NCBI GenBank assembly: GCA_001770015.1
Contig: MEQB01000049.1
Coordinates: 1-64,000, forward strand
DNA length: 64,000 bases
Direction of reading: 5' to 3'
Source: Bdellovibrionales bacterium RIFOXYC1_FULL_37_79
Lineage (GTDB): Bacteria; Bdellovibrionota; Bacteriovoracia; Bacteriovoracales; Bacteriovoracaceae
In this document: positions 1-7,934 of the stretch, in pieces
How positions within the stretch are numbered: position 1 is the stretch's first letter
How the letters are laid out: every line of letters begins with the position of its first letter
Program-made: the position numbers and the translations under genes
Notes under the pieces: generated by a model
What the model saw: only the letters and a program-made list of their open reading frames with translations
Database searches by the model: none
Told to the model about the DNA's origin: nothing

Positions 1-225
1 TGATCGGGTTTGTGGATATGGGAAAATTCCGAAATTATCTGAAATAATATTGAGGACTTGCCCCAAAGTTAGCTAACCTTACATTTTATAAAATAAACGA
101 CGCTGGCATAAAAAAATTCCCCTCTAAGAACGCTCAATATCAGTAATAACAAATATCTGTGCTAATTGAAGGACCAAACGTTCTAACATCTTGATCTTTA
201 AGAGAAGTTTCTAAATGGATTTGAC

Positions 226-342
226 ATGAAATCATTTTTTAAAAGATTACTTAACCAACTGAAATCAGATAGTTTTTTCTTGTTTGGTGCACGAAGTACT
301 GGAAAATTTTTGAATAGTGGTTATTTGACAGGCTTTAATTAA
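226..342 (+). pseudogene. Truncated AAA-family ATPase N-terminus (gene remnant)
   Basis: A 38-codon reading frame starts at ATG 226 and ends at TAA 340-342. Its product begins MKSFFKRLLNQLKSDSFFLF and continues into GARSTGKF, which looks like the first strand and Walker A loop of an AAA_14-type ATPase. The usual Ser/Thr after the Walker lysine is Phe, and the frame runs into a stop 11 codons later, so the ATPase core is missing. Its last bases overlap the 3' end of an intact but differently sequenced AAA_14 ATPase on the other strand. I read it as the stump of a lost gene. A chance short ORF is possible, but the strand-Walker A pattern makes that less likely. Confidence 0.5.
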
Positions 343-1510
343 TTATTTCACTATCCCATAATTCTTTAAGAAATTCGTTACAAGGATAAATTTCAATACC
401 ATCAACTATTCTTTTTTGACTTTCCCTTGAAACAACAATTGTTCTATCAACGATTTTTTCTTCCTTTAATGCCTTTAGTCCTTTAAGGTCATTTTCTTGA
501 ATATGTTTTGATAACTTTACCTCTATCGCAACTTTAGTATCAATTATAAAATCAACTTCAAGATGTTGACTGGCCGTTCTCCAATATCTTATTTCGCAGT
601 TTAATGCTTGATAATCGATATAGGTCGCTAACTCATGATAGATGTATGTTTCAAACTCTTTGCCCGCATTATTTAGAGAGGGATCAAGGCCTATGGAAAA
701 ACCTGCTAATCTTCTAACCACCCCCACATCAAAAAAATAAAATTTGGGTGTCTCTAGCGGTTTTCTTTTTTGAGTATAAAGAAATGGCGGTATTTTTTTA
801 GCAATCAAGGTATCCTCTAAAATTGAAAAATATTCTATCACTGTTGTTTTAGGAACTTGGGCATCATTTGCAATTTTGGAATAATTTAAAATCTCTCCAT
901 TACAATTGGCGGCAACTTCCAGAAAACGGGCAAAAGATGGTAAATTACGGGTAAGTGATTCATTGGCAATTTCTTCTTTTAAATATGTACTACAATAACT
1001 CTTAAGCATCTTCTCAGGTGTCTTGGCATTATAAATTTTGGGAAGCGTTCCGAAACTTAGTATCCTTGCTAAATCAAACTCACTATCGCTTATAATTTCA
1101 GGATAAGTTAGGGGATGAAATATCATTTGTAAGGCACGTCCTCCCAGCAAATTGACGCTTTGTTTTTTTAATTTTCGAGCACTAGAGCCGGTTAAAATAA
1201 ATTTAACACTTTCTTCTTCCAATAGAAGATGAACTTCATCCAGCAGTGTAGGTACCTTTTGAATTTCATCGATAATAATTAAATCAATATCATTTTTCAT
1301 CGCCCTAAAATGTTCTCTTAATTTATAAGGCCTTAATGTGAATTCTTGAAAAATATCAGTTGCCAACAAGTTGATGTACCAGATTTTTTCTAATGCAGAA
1401 TGTTTTATTAAAAATGATTTTCCAGTTTGCCGAGGTCCTAAAATAAAAAATGCTGAAAAGTCTGGATTTTTTGAAAAAATTGAATTTATTTCTATTTTTC
1501 TTGTAAACAT
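335..1510 (-). CDS. AAA_14/DUF4143 family ATPase
   Basis: 391 residues. The N-terminal half is an AAA-type ATPase with Walker A GPRQTGKS (about residues 26-33) and Walker B LIIIDEIQK (about 77-85), followed by a sensor-like LTGSSARKLK. The C-terminal half matches the DUF4143 type, which has a restriction-endonuclease-like fold; the stretch EVDFIID followed by IEVK fits a PD-(D/E)XK core. These proteins are common, often horizontally transferred, and their cellular role is poorly known. Some have been linked to nucleic-acid handling or mobile elements. The gene stands alone, about 150 bp from the phn genes and facing a remnant of another ATPase, which suggests a spot where such genes come and go. 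Confidence 0.85.
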   Translation of the reverse strand: MFTRKIEINSIFSKNPDFSAFFILGPRQTGKSFLIKHSALEKIWYINLLATDIFQEFTLRPYKLREHFRAMKNDIDLIIIDEIQKVPTLLDEVHLLLEEESVKFILTGSSARKLKKQSVNLLGGRALQMIFHPLTYPEIISDSEFDLARILSFGTLPKIYNAKTPEKMLKSYCSTYLKEEIANESLTRNLPSFARFLEVAANCNGEILNYSKIANDAQVPKTTVIEYFSILEDTLIAKKIPPFLYTQKRKPLETPKFYFFDVGVVRRLAGFSIGLDPSLNNAGKEFETYIYHELATYIDYQALNCEIRYWRTASQHLEVDFIIDTKVAIEVKLSKHIQENDLKGLKALKEEKIVDRTIVVSRESQKRIVDGIEIYPCNEFLKELWDSEIIN

Positions 1511-1662
1511 ATATTATCCATATATTTTTAATTAGTTACATTGTAATTTTAGACCGTTAATATGTCTATTATTATATAATATAACCTGATATTTTGTCTA
1601 TAACAATTTTTTTGCAATTTCTGATAGTTATTGCTTAAACCAAACCTGTTTTAAAATTCAAG

Positions 1663-2745
1663 TTAAATATATTTTCTTCTGATATAACTGGTGATCGAGT
1701 CTAACACGCCGATAGTCACAATGATGATTATCATCATTGTGGCAACTTCCCGGTAAAGATAACCATTAATTTTATCAAACATTAAAAAGCCAATTCCACC
1801 TGCTCCACAAAAACCCAAAATGGTGGCACTGCGAACGTTGGTTTCAAAACGCAGCAGGGCATAGCTGATAAAATCAGGCAAGACTTGGGGGATAATAGCA
1901 AATGAGAGTATTTGGAATTTATTAGCGCCACAGGATTCTACGCCTTCCACGGTACCTGGATGACAGGTTTCAAGGTTTTCACTAAAGACCTTGCCCAGAA
2001 TTCCGAAGGTATGAATCCATAGCGCTAAAACACCCGCAAAGGGCCCAAGCCCTATGACTGCAACAAAGATAAGCGCCATCACAAATTCATTAAATCCCCT
2101 ACAGATGTCGAGTAATCTTCGAATTAAAAAATAAATACTATTTCGGAGATATTTGACCCAAAGCTGATCTCCGGGAATGATGATTTTTATGGTGTTTTGA
2201 GCTGCCAAAAAAGCCACCAAGGTGGCGGTTAAAAAAGCCAGTAAGCTACCCCATATGGCGATATAGATGGTTTCTACCAAGGCCCATAAATATTCCTTAA
2301 TTTTATGGAGATTGGTTTCGGGAGGGAAATATCCACCTTTTTTGTCATCTAAAATACTTTTATACTCACTGTCGATCCATGCTTGCCATTCATTGTGATT
2401 TTTTTGGTGATAGATTTGCGTGGATAATTGATTGATTTCGTTTTGCAGTTCTTTATTATTTGGAAGAGATTGATCAGCGTATTTTTCGCGGATTAATCTC
2501 TTGGCCTCCTCCTGACTCATCAATTGGGGATACATTTGTGCCTGTCTCATGGCCTCTTGGTGATCTTCCTTGGTTAATTTTTTTCCGAAGATGTAGCTAT
2601 AGGCGTTTTGTCTTTTTTCAATCAGTTTTAAAAAATTAATTTCTGTTTTTTTAAAAGACAAGATTAAGATGATGAAAAACAAAAGAGTCAAAACGGTCTT
2701 AAATATTTTTTTAAACACAGAGGGGGGTAAAGTGTTCAAAGTCAT
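1663..2745 (-). CDS. phnE: Phosphonate/phosphite-type ABC transporter permease (PhnE family)
   Basis: Inner-membrane permease of a PhnCDE-type importer. The C-terminal two thirds carries the membrane segments and an EAA-like loop (residues about 255-275, GTVEGVESCGANKFQILSFA) followed by IIPQVLPDFISYALLRFE. At 360 residues it is longer than the usual 260-290: after a first hydrophobic segment (about 15-30) there is a charged, helical insert of about 100 residues before the next membrane segment near 150. The start overlaps the phnD stop by 4 bp, and the order is phnC-phnD-phnE, so the three are co-translated. No phosphonate-degrading gene is near. The true substrate could be phosphate, phosphite or phosphonate. 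Confidence 0.88.
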   Translation of the reverse strand: MTLNTLPPSVFKKIFKTVLTLLFFIILILSFKKTEINFLKLIEKRQNAYSYIFGKKLTKEDHQEAMRQAQMYPQLMSQEEAKRLIREKYADQSLPNNKELQNEINQLSTQIYHQKNHNEWQAWIDSEYKSILDDKKGGYFPPETNLHKIKEYLWALVETIYIAIWGSLLAFLTATLVAFLAAQNTIKIIIPGDQLWVKYLRNSIYFLIRRLLDICRGFNEFVMALIFVAVIGLGPFAGVLALWIHTFGILGKVFSENLETCHPGTVEGVESCGANKFQILSFAIIPQVLPDFISYALLRFETNVRSATILGFCGAGGIGFLMFDKINGYLYREVATMMIIIIVTIGVLDSITSYIRRKYI

Positions 2746-3581
2746 GGCCTATATTCCAACCTTTTTTTAACCGACATCAGATATCTGATAATATCATATT
2801 CGCTATCATTGGCCTTTACAAAGCCACGATTGCCAAGGAGCGAGGTTACAAATGAAGGAAGGTTTAAAATAGTTTTTTCCAGCATTTTAAATTCCTGGTC
2901 TTGGGGTTTATACCTTGAGACAATGACGGCCCCAGGTATCAAATCTGATTCCCAGATAATTTTATAATCGGATTTTTGAATTTTTCCGCTGCCAAGCAGG
3001 TTCCTTAGATCTACATTGTTAGTGGCAGCCAGATCCACGGTTTTATTTTTAATGGATAAAATGCTGGCCGCATGTGATCCTGAAAACTTGACTTCTTTAA
3101 AAAATTTTTGCGGGACGATAACCGGATTGGATTTTAAAAAACTGATACTGGGAACCAGATGACCCGAGGTGGAGTTAGGTCCGGTAAATGCAAAAGTGTG
3201 ATTTTTGCCTTCTTGGATGGAGGTTATCGGAAGATCGCTTCTGGCGATGATCAGGCCTGTGTATCCCGAAAATCCCTGAATATTGACCTCTTTTGCCATT
3301 AAGGAAATATTGCATTTCTTCTGGGCCTCTACATAGCTTTTAGGGCCTAAGTAGGCAAAATCAATATTTCCGTTACATAAAGCGGTTACCACCCCCGCAT
3401 AATCAGAGACGGGAAAAAAAAGCACCTTATGCTTGATTTGCCCGGATAGATATTCCATAAAGGGCGTGAACTTTTCTTTGATATTACTACCTCCTCCTTC
3501 GGAGGGAACAATGCCAAATTTAAAATCATAAGCACAGGTTACCAGGGGAAATAATAAAAGGAGTAACCAGAATATTTTCAC
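2742..3581 (-). CDS. phnD: Phosphate/phosphite/phosphonate ABC transporter substrate-binding protein
   Basis: 279 residues with a signal peptide (MKIFWLLLLLFPLVTCA) and a PhnD-family binding protein fold. The mature start FKFGIVPSEGG, then VSDYAGVVTALCNGNIDFAYLGPKSY and the segment TGPNSTSGHLVPSISFL, are typical of PhnD, in which the Ser-Thr-Ser-Gly-His loop binds the anion. It delivers an oxyanion of phosphorus to the PhnE permease in the inner membrane. It overlaps phnC upstream and phnE downstream by 4 bp each. TC at the end of the signal peptide is a poor lipobox, so simple cleavage after Ala is more likely than lipid anchoring. Confidence 0.88.
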   Translation of the reverse strand: MKIFWLLLLLFPLVTCAYDFKFGIVPSEGGGSNIKEKFTPFMEYLSGQIKHKVLFFPVSDYAGVVTALCNGNIDFAYLGPKSYVEAQKKCNISLMAKEVNIQGFSGYTGLIIARSDLPITSIQEGKNHTFAFTGPNSTSGHLVPSISFLKSNPVIVPQKFFKEVKFSGSHAASILSIKNKTVDLAATNNVDLRNLLGSGKIQKSDYKIIWESDLIPGAVIVSRYKPQDQEFKMLEKTILNLPSFVTSLLGNRGFVKANDSEYDIIRYLMSVKKRLEYRP

Positions 3582-4339
3582 GTTTGGCTTCCCTGGTAGA
3601 TGACGGATAATTGGTCGTTGGTTAAGTTTTTCAAATTGCCATCAAAGACAATTTCACCGCTATTCATGCCAATGATTCGTTGGGCATATTTTTTGGCCAG
3701 GTCAGCCTGATGGAGATTAATGATCACGGGAATATTTTTGGTGATATGGATTTTTTTCAAATAATCGAGAACAATGGCAGTGCTTACGGGGTCCAAACTC
3801 GCCACCGGTTCATCGGCCAAAATGATGCGAGGGTTTTGCATTAGGGTGCGAGCGATGGCGACTCGTTGCTTTTGTCCTCCCGATAAGGTATCGACTCGTT
3901 GATGAGCACATTCCATAAGATTTAAAATGCTAAGGCAATCCAGACCTTGGATTTTTTCTTGTTTGCTAAAGGTATGCAATAAGCAGCTTCTCAGTTTATT
4001 AAATGGGGTTTGCATGTACAGACTTCCGATCAAAACGTTGGTTAGCACATCCAGTCTTTCAATCAGATTATATTGTTGAAAAATCATGCCGATATTTTTG
4101 CGGATCATGGAAAGTTTTTTACCGTGAATCAGGGTAATATCTTGATCGTTTAGAAAAATCTTGCCACTGGTGGGGGTAACTAGTCGGTTAATTGAACGAA
4201 GCAGAGTACTTTTGCCGGCTCCCGACGGACCTAAAATGGCTAAAAAAATATTGTCATCAATTTGAAAGGAAACCTTGTTCAAAGCGCAGGTATTGCGGGG
4301 AAATATCTTAGTTAAATTTTGTACACTGACTATACTCAT
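3578..4339 (-). CDS. phnC: Phosphonate-type ABC transporter ATP-binding protein
   Basis: 253 residues. It energises the PhnCDE importer at the cytoplasmic face. Walker A GPSGAGKS (about 37-44), Q-loop FQQYN, signature LSGGQKQR (about 153-160), Walker B RIILADEP and the switch His in INLHQADLA are all present. Only 61 bp separate its ATG from the divergent mutS2 start, so the two promoters must lie within that gap or in the neighbouring gene. It is the first gene of phnCDE, with ATGA-type overlap to phnD. Confidence 0.9.
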   Translation of the reverse strand: MSIVSVQNLTKIFPRNTCALNKVSFQIDDNIFLAILGPSGAGKSTLLRSINRLVTPTSGKIFLNDQDITLIHGKKLSMIRKNIGMIFQQYNLIERLDVLTNVLIGSLYMQTPFNKLRSCLLHTFSKQEKIQGLDCLSILNLMECAHQRVDTLSGGQKQRVAIARTLMQNPRIILADEPVASLDPVSTAIVLDYLKKIHITKNIPVIINLHQADLAKKYAQRIIGMNSGEIVFDGNLKNLTNDQLSVIYQGSQT

Positions 4340-4400
4340 AAAGACTTTAATTATACCCTTTTTAAAAAAAAATGGATATATAATAACCTACAGGATTTTT

Positions 4401-6782
4401 ATGAATTTAAATTTACTTGAAACTAACTCAGAAGCATTATTAAACCTGGTAGACTGGCAGGAAGTCATCGGCGTTCTTAGTCACAGAATGTATTTTCAAG
4501 ATGCGAAAAAAAAGCTCGAACACCGTCCTTTATTTTGTCCAAAAGCTGAGTTGACCCAAAATTTTTTGGCAATGGATACCTATTTGGAAAACAAGAATGA
4601 ATTTGACCAGATTATTAATGAAGAACTGGGTTATATTAAAAGTGATACTGATTTTTCCACTCTTTTAAAAAAGCTGATTCGGGGTCACATCCTGGATTTG
4701 GGTGAATTGAATACTTTGGCAAATATTTTTTCGGGTTATAAAAAATTCAAAAAACACATTCGGATTTTTCTCAACCTGACTGACGATCGAGTGGATCAAT
4801 CCACCATTTCGTTGATTGAAACCAAATTTGTTCGTCCAATCCGTACCTTTGTGGAGAGAAATGGTGAGATTCATTTTGATCAACATCCGATGCTGAGTCA
4901 AATTTATAAAAAAATTTTACAAATTGAAGCGCAAATTCGAGAAGAATTATCCATTCTGGTGAAACAAAATCCCTACAAGGATGCGATTCAATATAGTGAA
5001 TATGATATTATCAATGATCGTTATGTCCTGGCGATCAGAAGTGACAGTTATAAATCCCCTCTTGGACAAATTTTATTTCGCAGTAATAGCGGCATGACTT
5101 TATTTGTTGAACCGATTTCTTTGCGTGACAAAGGACAGATGCGGATTCAATTTCTAGCGGAACTAGATGAAATCAAAAATAAAATCTGCCAGGAATTTTC
5201 GCTTTTTTTACATGAATATGAAAAGGCATTTCTTGAGTTTAAAGATTATCTGCTCTTTATGGATTCATTAAAGGCAAGATGCGATTATAGTTACGAGTAC
5301 GATCTGGTAAGGCCTACACTTTGTGATGATTTTCAAATAAATATAAAAAATTTTTGGCACCCTTTGATTAAAAATCCCGTCAAAAATTCCATTTTCTTAC
5401 TAACTGATCAAAAAGGACTTATTATTTCCGGGCCTAATACTGGCGGGAAAACTGTGGCCTTAAAATCTATTGCAATCTCTTATATGTTTTTGTATTCGAA
5501 ACTTTTTTTGCCGGCGCATGAGGCAACCATTTATCCTGTGTGCGAATTATATTATCTTGGGAGTGATGGCCAGAATTTGACGGACGGGCTTAGTTCTTTT
5601 GCGGCGGAGGCCCGGAATTATTTGTTGTTGCTTAAAAATATTCAAAGTGACAGTTTGATTCTAATTGATGAAATATTCAACTCCACCTCCAGTGAAGAGG
5701 CCAGTGCCTTGGCCATCTCGCTACTTTATAAGTTGCAAGAAAAAGTAAACACCAAAGTGATTATTTCCACTCATCATCAATTACTTAAAACATATATGCA
5801 TAATAATAAGGAATACCAATCGGCCCATGTGGAATATGATCATGAAAAAAATCAACCGACTTATAAACTCATGGTGGGGCAACCTGGAAGTTCGCTGGCA
5901 TTTAAAATTTTGAGTCAATTGGCCAAAAGCTTTGATCTGGACGAGGACTTAACCACCAAGGCGTTTGAAGTTTATGATCAAAAACAATATTTATATGAAA
6001 AATTATTGGATGAGCTGTCTTGCAAAAAATCAACTTATCAAAAATTATTAATAGAGCAAACCGGACTTAATCATGAGTTGAAAAACCAGAAACAATCCAT
6101 GGAGGGGCTCTTGTTTATTGAGCGCAAATCTTTACTGGAGAGTTATCAAAAGCAACTGGAAAAATTATTAAAAGAAGCCAGAGATTTGGTTCAAAATGTC
6201 AAAGAGGAAAAAGTACAAGACAAGAAGAAGATTTTTGAGACCATCTCCCATCTTAAATCAAGTTTAAACCGGGAAAAAGAACAAATGACAAGCAGTTTGT
6301 TGGTTGAACAAAATTATATTGATAAAATTTTAGACATCAAAGAAGTTGTTATCAACCATCAATATTTTTCTATTAGTTTGAATAAAAAGGTTACGGTGAT
6401 TTTTGTCAACGAAAGGAAAAATGAAGTAAGTGTTTTAGCATTAAAGGTGAATGTTATACTCAAGGCAGATGATCTAAGACTTTTGAAAAGTCAACCACCT
6501 CTCAATAAGCACAAAAACCAAATTGAAATCACCATTCAAAAAGATGATGATAGGCCTATGGAAATTGATTGTCGGGGAATGCGACTGAGTGAGTTTGAAA
6601 CGATAGTAGAGCAAAGTTTAAGCGGACTTTATAAGGGGGATATCCCTTATGTAAATATTATACATGGACATGGCGATGGAATACTTAAAAATTGGCTACG
6701 TGAGCGTATTGAAAGTGATGGTGCCTTAATGTGGTCCACTAGTGAAGGAAATGACGGCCATACTGAAATCAAGCTTAGATAG
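4401..6782 (+). CDS. mutS2: Endonuclease MutS2 (MutS2/Smr)
   Basis: 793 residues from the ATG at 4401, which follows an AGGA; an open frame reaching further upstream would run into phnC and has no support. MutS2 proteins act on branched DNA and on stalled or collided ribosomes; they do not do mismatch repair. Visible parts are the N-terminal core, a clamp region, the ATPase with Walker A GPNTGGKT (about 335-342) and Walker B LILIDEIFNS, a long coiled coil (about 520-640), a KOW-like stretch, and a C-terminal Smr domain with IDCRGM (usual DLRG) and IIHGHGDG. Length and domain order match the family. It stands alone between phnC and the MNT-HEPN pair. Confidence 0.93.
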   Translation: MNLNLLETNSEALLNLVDWQEVIGVLSHRMYFQDAKKKLEHRPLFCPKAELTQNFLAMDTYLENKNEFDQIINEELGYIKSDTDFSTLLKKLIRGHILDLGELNTLANIFSGYKKFKKHIRIFLNLTDDRVDQSTISLIETKFVRPIRTFVERNGEIHFDQHPMLSQIYKKILQIEAQIREELSILVKQNPYKDAIQYSEYDIINDRYVLAIRSDSYKSPLGQILFRSNSGMTLFVEPISLRDKGQMRIQFLAELDEIKNKICQEFSLFLHEYEKAFLEFKDYLLFMDSLKARCDYSYEYDLVRPTLCDDFQINIKNFWHPLIKNPVKNSIFLLTDQKGLIISGPNTGGKTVALKSIAISYMFLYSKLFLPAHEATIYPVCELYYLGSDGQNLTDGLSSFAAEARNYLLLLKNIQSDSLILIDEIFNSTSSEEASALAISLLYKLQEKVNTKVIISTHHQLLKTYMHNNKEYQSAHVEYDHEKNQPTYKLMVGQPGSSLAFKILSQLAKSFDLDEDLTTKAFEVYDQKQYLYEKLLDELSCKKSTYQKLLIEQTGLNHELKNQKQSMEGLLFIERKSLLESYQKQLEKLLKEARDLVQNVKEEKVQDKKKIFETISHLKSSLNREKEQMTSSLLVEQNYIDKILDIKEVVINHQYFSISLNKKVTVIFVNERKNEVSVLALKVNVILKADDLRLLKSQPPLNKHKNQIEITIQKDDDRPMEIDCRGMRLSEFETIVEQSLSGLYKGDIPYVNIIHGHGDGILKNWLRERIESDGALMWSTSEGNDGHTEIKLR

Positions 6783-6798
6783 TTAAAGTTCGAAGTTA

Positions 6799-6827
6799 TT
6801 GACCACTGAGCTAAATTGATGTATAAT
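6799..6827 (+). promoter_or_regulatory. Sigma-70-type promoter of the MNT-HEPN operon
   Basis: TTGACC at 6799-6804 and a perfect TATAAT at 6822-6827 are separated by 17 bp. The expected start of transcription is near 6834, giving a leader of about 26 nt, with an SD AGGAG at 6849-6853 six bases before the ATG at 6860. This is one of the best promoter matches in the window. The -10 box sits inside the first copy of a 21-bp tandem repeat. Confidence 0.75.
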
Positions 6828-6856
6828 TGTAGTCAATTGATGTAAATCAGGAGTCA
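6815..6856 (+). repeat. Two tandem 21-bp imperfect repeats over the MNT-HEPN promoter (operator candidate)
   Basis: Copies at 6815-6835 and 6836-6856 both begin ATTGATGTA and both end AGTCA. They agree at 16 of 21 positions. A spacing of 21 bp is two helical turns, which would put two bound proteins on the same face of the DNA. Copy one covers the -10 box, and copy two covers the start of transcription and the SD. The junction holds the palindrome TCAATTGA (6833-6840). The first gene of the operon has an N-terminal winged HTH, so autorepression is a natural inference. Confidence 0.6.
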
Positions 6857-6859
6857 ATT

Positions 6860-7453
6860 ATGGAATTGCTAGCAAAAATACTTTTGTCTAAAACCAGAGC
6901 TGGTATATTTAAATATTTGTTTTTACACAAGGGAGATGAGTATTATTTAAGAGAATTGGAAAGGTTAACAGGTATTGGCATTAAATCCTTACAAACAGAG
7001 ATTCGAAAACTCGTTTTGCTCGATATCCTTCTTGAGAGAAAAGATGGGAATCGAAACTATATTCGTGCAAACGTGGAGCATCCCCTCTATGTTGATTTTT
7101 GCTCAATTGTAAACAAATTACATGGCCCTCCCGAGCAGTTACGAGCAATTTTTAAGGACATTCACAACATTGAATTTGCTTTTATTTTTGGATCTTTTGC
7201 AAAAGATGAAACCCATGCAGGCAGTGACATTGATTTATTTATATTGGGAGATATCCCTTCCAAGCAAATAAGCGATATATTATTTACATTTGAAAAAAGC
7301 ATACCTTATGAACTCAATGAATACAACTACTCCTTGAGATTGTTTAAAAAAGAGGTTAAAGACAAAAAGCATTTTTTAATGTCGTTAAAAAGCACTACAA
7401 AAATCTTCCTAAAAGGAGATGAAAGTGAATTTAGAAAATTATATTGCCAATAA
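6860..7453 (+). CDS. Winged-HTH and MNT nucleotidyltransferase-domain protein
   Basis: 197 residues. Residues about 1-75 form a winged helix-turn-helix (YYLRELERLTGIGIKSL, then wing KDGNRNYIRAN). Residues about 95-190 are a minimal nucleotidyltransferase with GSFAKDETHAGSDIDLFI (111-128), matching the GSx10DxD active site with both aspartates in place. In MNT-HEPN pairs such as MntA-HepT, the nucleotidyltransferase acts as antitoxin by adding AMP to the HEPN toxin. The HEPN gene follows with overlap. The wHTH fusion suggests that the same protein binds its promoter, where a 21-bp tandem repeat is found. A non-toxin regulatory role is the alternative. Confidence 0.82.
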   Translation: MELLAKILLSKTRAGIFKYLFLHKGDEYYLRELERLTGIGIKSLQTEIRKLVLLDILLERKDGNRNYIRANVEHPLYVDFCSIVNKLHGPPEQLRAIFKDIHNIEFAFIFGSFAKDETHAGSDIDLFILGDIPSKQISDILFTFEKSIPYELNEYNYSLRLFKKEVKDKKHFLMSLKSTTKIFLKGDESEFRKLYCQ

Positions 7454-7883
7454 AATTCAATCCGGGAAAACGTATGTTAAGAATGAACCAACTTCAAAGC
7501 AAGAAATTGGTGATTTATTCAAAATTGCTAGAAGAGACTTGGCCGATAGTAAAAAAACTGAAATTTCGGAGGATTGGCAGTTTGGGATTGCTTATAATGC
7601 TGCTTTAAAACTTTGTACCATTTTATTACGGGCGGATAATAAGCGAGTATCAGCTGGTGCCCATCATTTTCTTACTATGATGGCCCTTCCTTTTTATCTT
7701 GGAGAGAATTATGAATCGGTTACTAATTATTTAAATAGATGTCGGAAAAAAAGAAACCGCATAGAATATGAATCTGTTGGCGGGGTCAACTCAGATGAGA
7801 TTTCAGAGTTGATTTCTTTTGTATCCGATTTGCTACAAACAGTAGAAAAATGGATGTATAGCAATCACCCTGAACTTATGTAA
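7425..7883 (+). CDS. HEPN-domain protein, partner of the MNT nucleotidyltransferase
   Basis: About 152 residues of alpha-helical HEPN type. I prefer the GTG at 7425 because GGAG (7415-7418) lies six bases before it, while the ATG at 7419 touches the SD. It overlaps the MNT gene by about 29 bp, so the two are translated together. HEPN toxins are RNases with an Rx4-6H motif, and HepT uses RNxxxHxY. Here the matching place reads KKRNRIEYE (around residue 110), so His is replaced by Tyr and the AMP-accepting Tyr is absent. RNRIEY-type variants are known among HEPN proteins paired with MNT. The product may be a non-canonical toxin or an inactive binding partner. Confidence 0.75.
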   Translation: MNLENYIANKIQSGKTYVKNEPTSKQEIGDLFKIARRDLADSKKTEISEDWQFGIAYNAALKLCTILLRADNKRVSAGAHHFLTMMALPFYLGENYESVTNYLNRCRKKRNRIEYESVGGVNSDEISELISFVSDLLQTVEKWMYSNHPELM

Positions 7884-7934
7884 TTCACCAATCTTAATTT
7901 ACTAATGAAGTTAAGAAACTCCTCATTCTTTTGC

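Noticed and set aside
1-225. A gene or regulatory RNA at the left edge
   Set aside because: The stretch has stops in all frames I read and no convincing structure or promoter.
4376-4384. TATAAT before mutS2 as its promoter
   Set aside because: There is no matching -35, and the leader would be only about 10 nt, overlapping the SD.
4275-4400. N-terminal extension of mutS2 into phnC
   Set aside because: It overlaps the start of a clear gene, does not look like MutS2, and the ATG at 4401 has an SD and the right family length.
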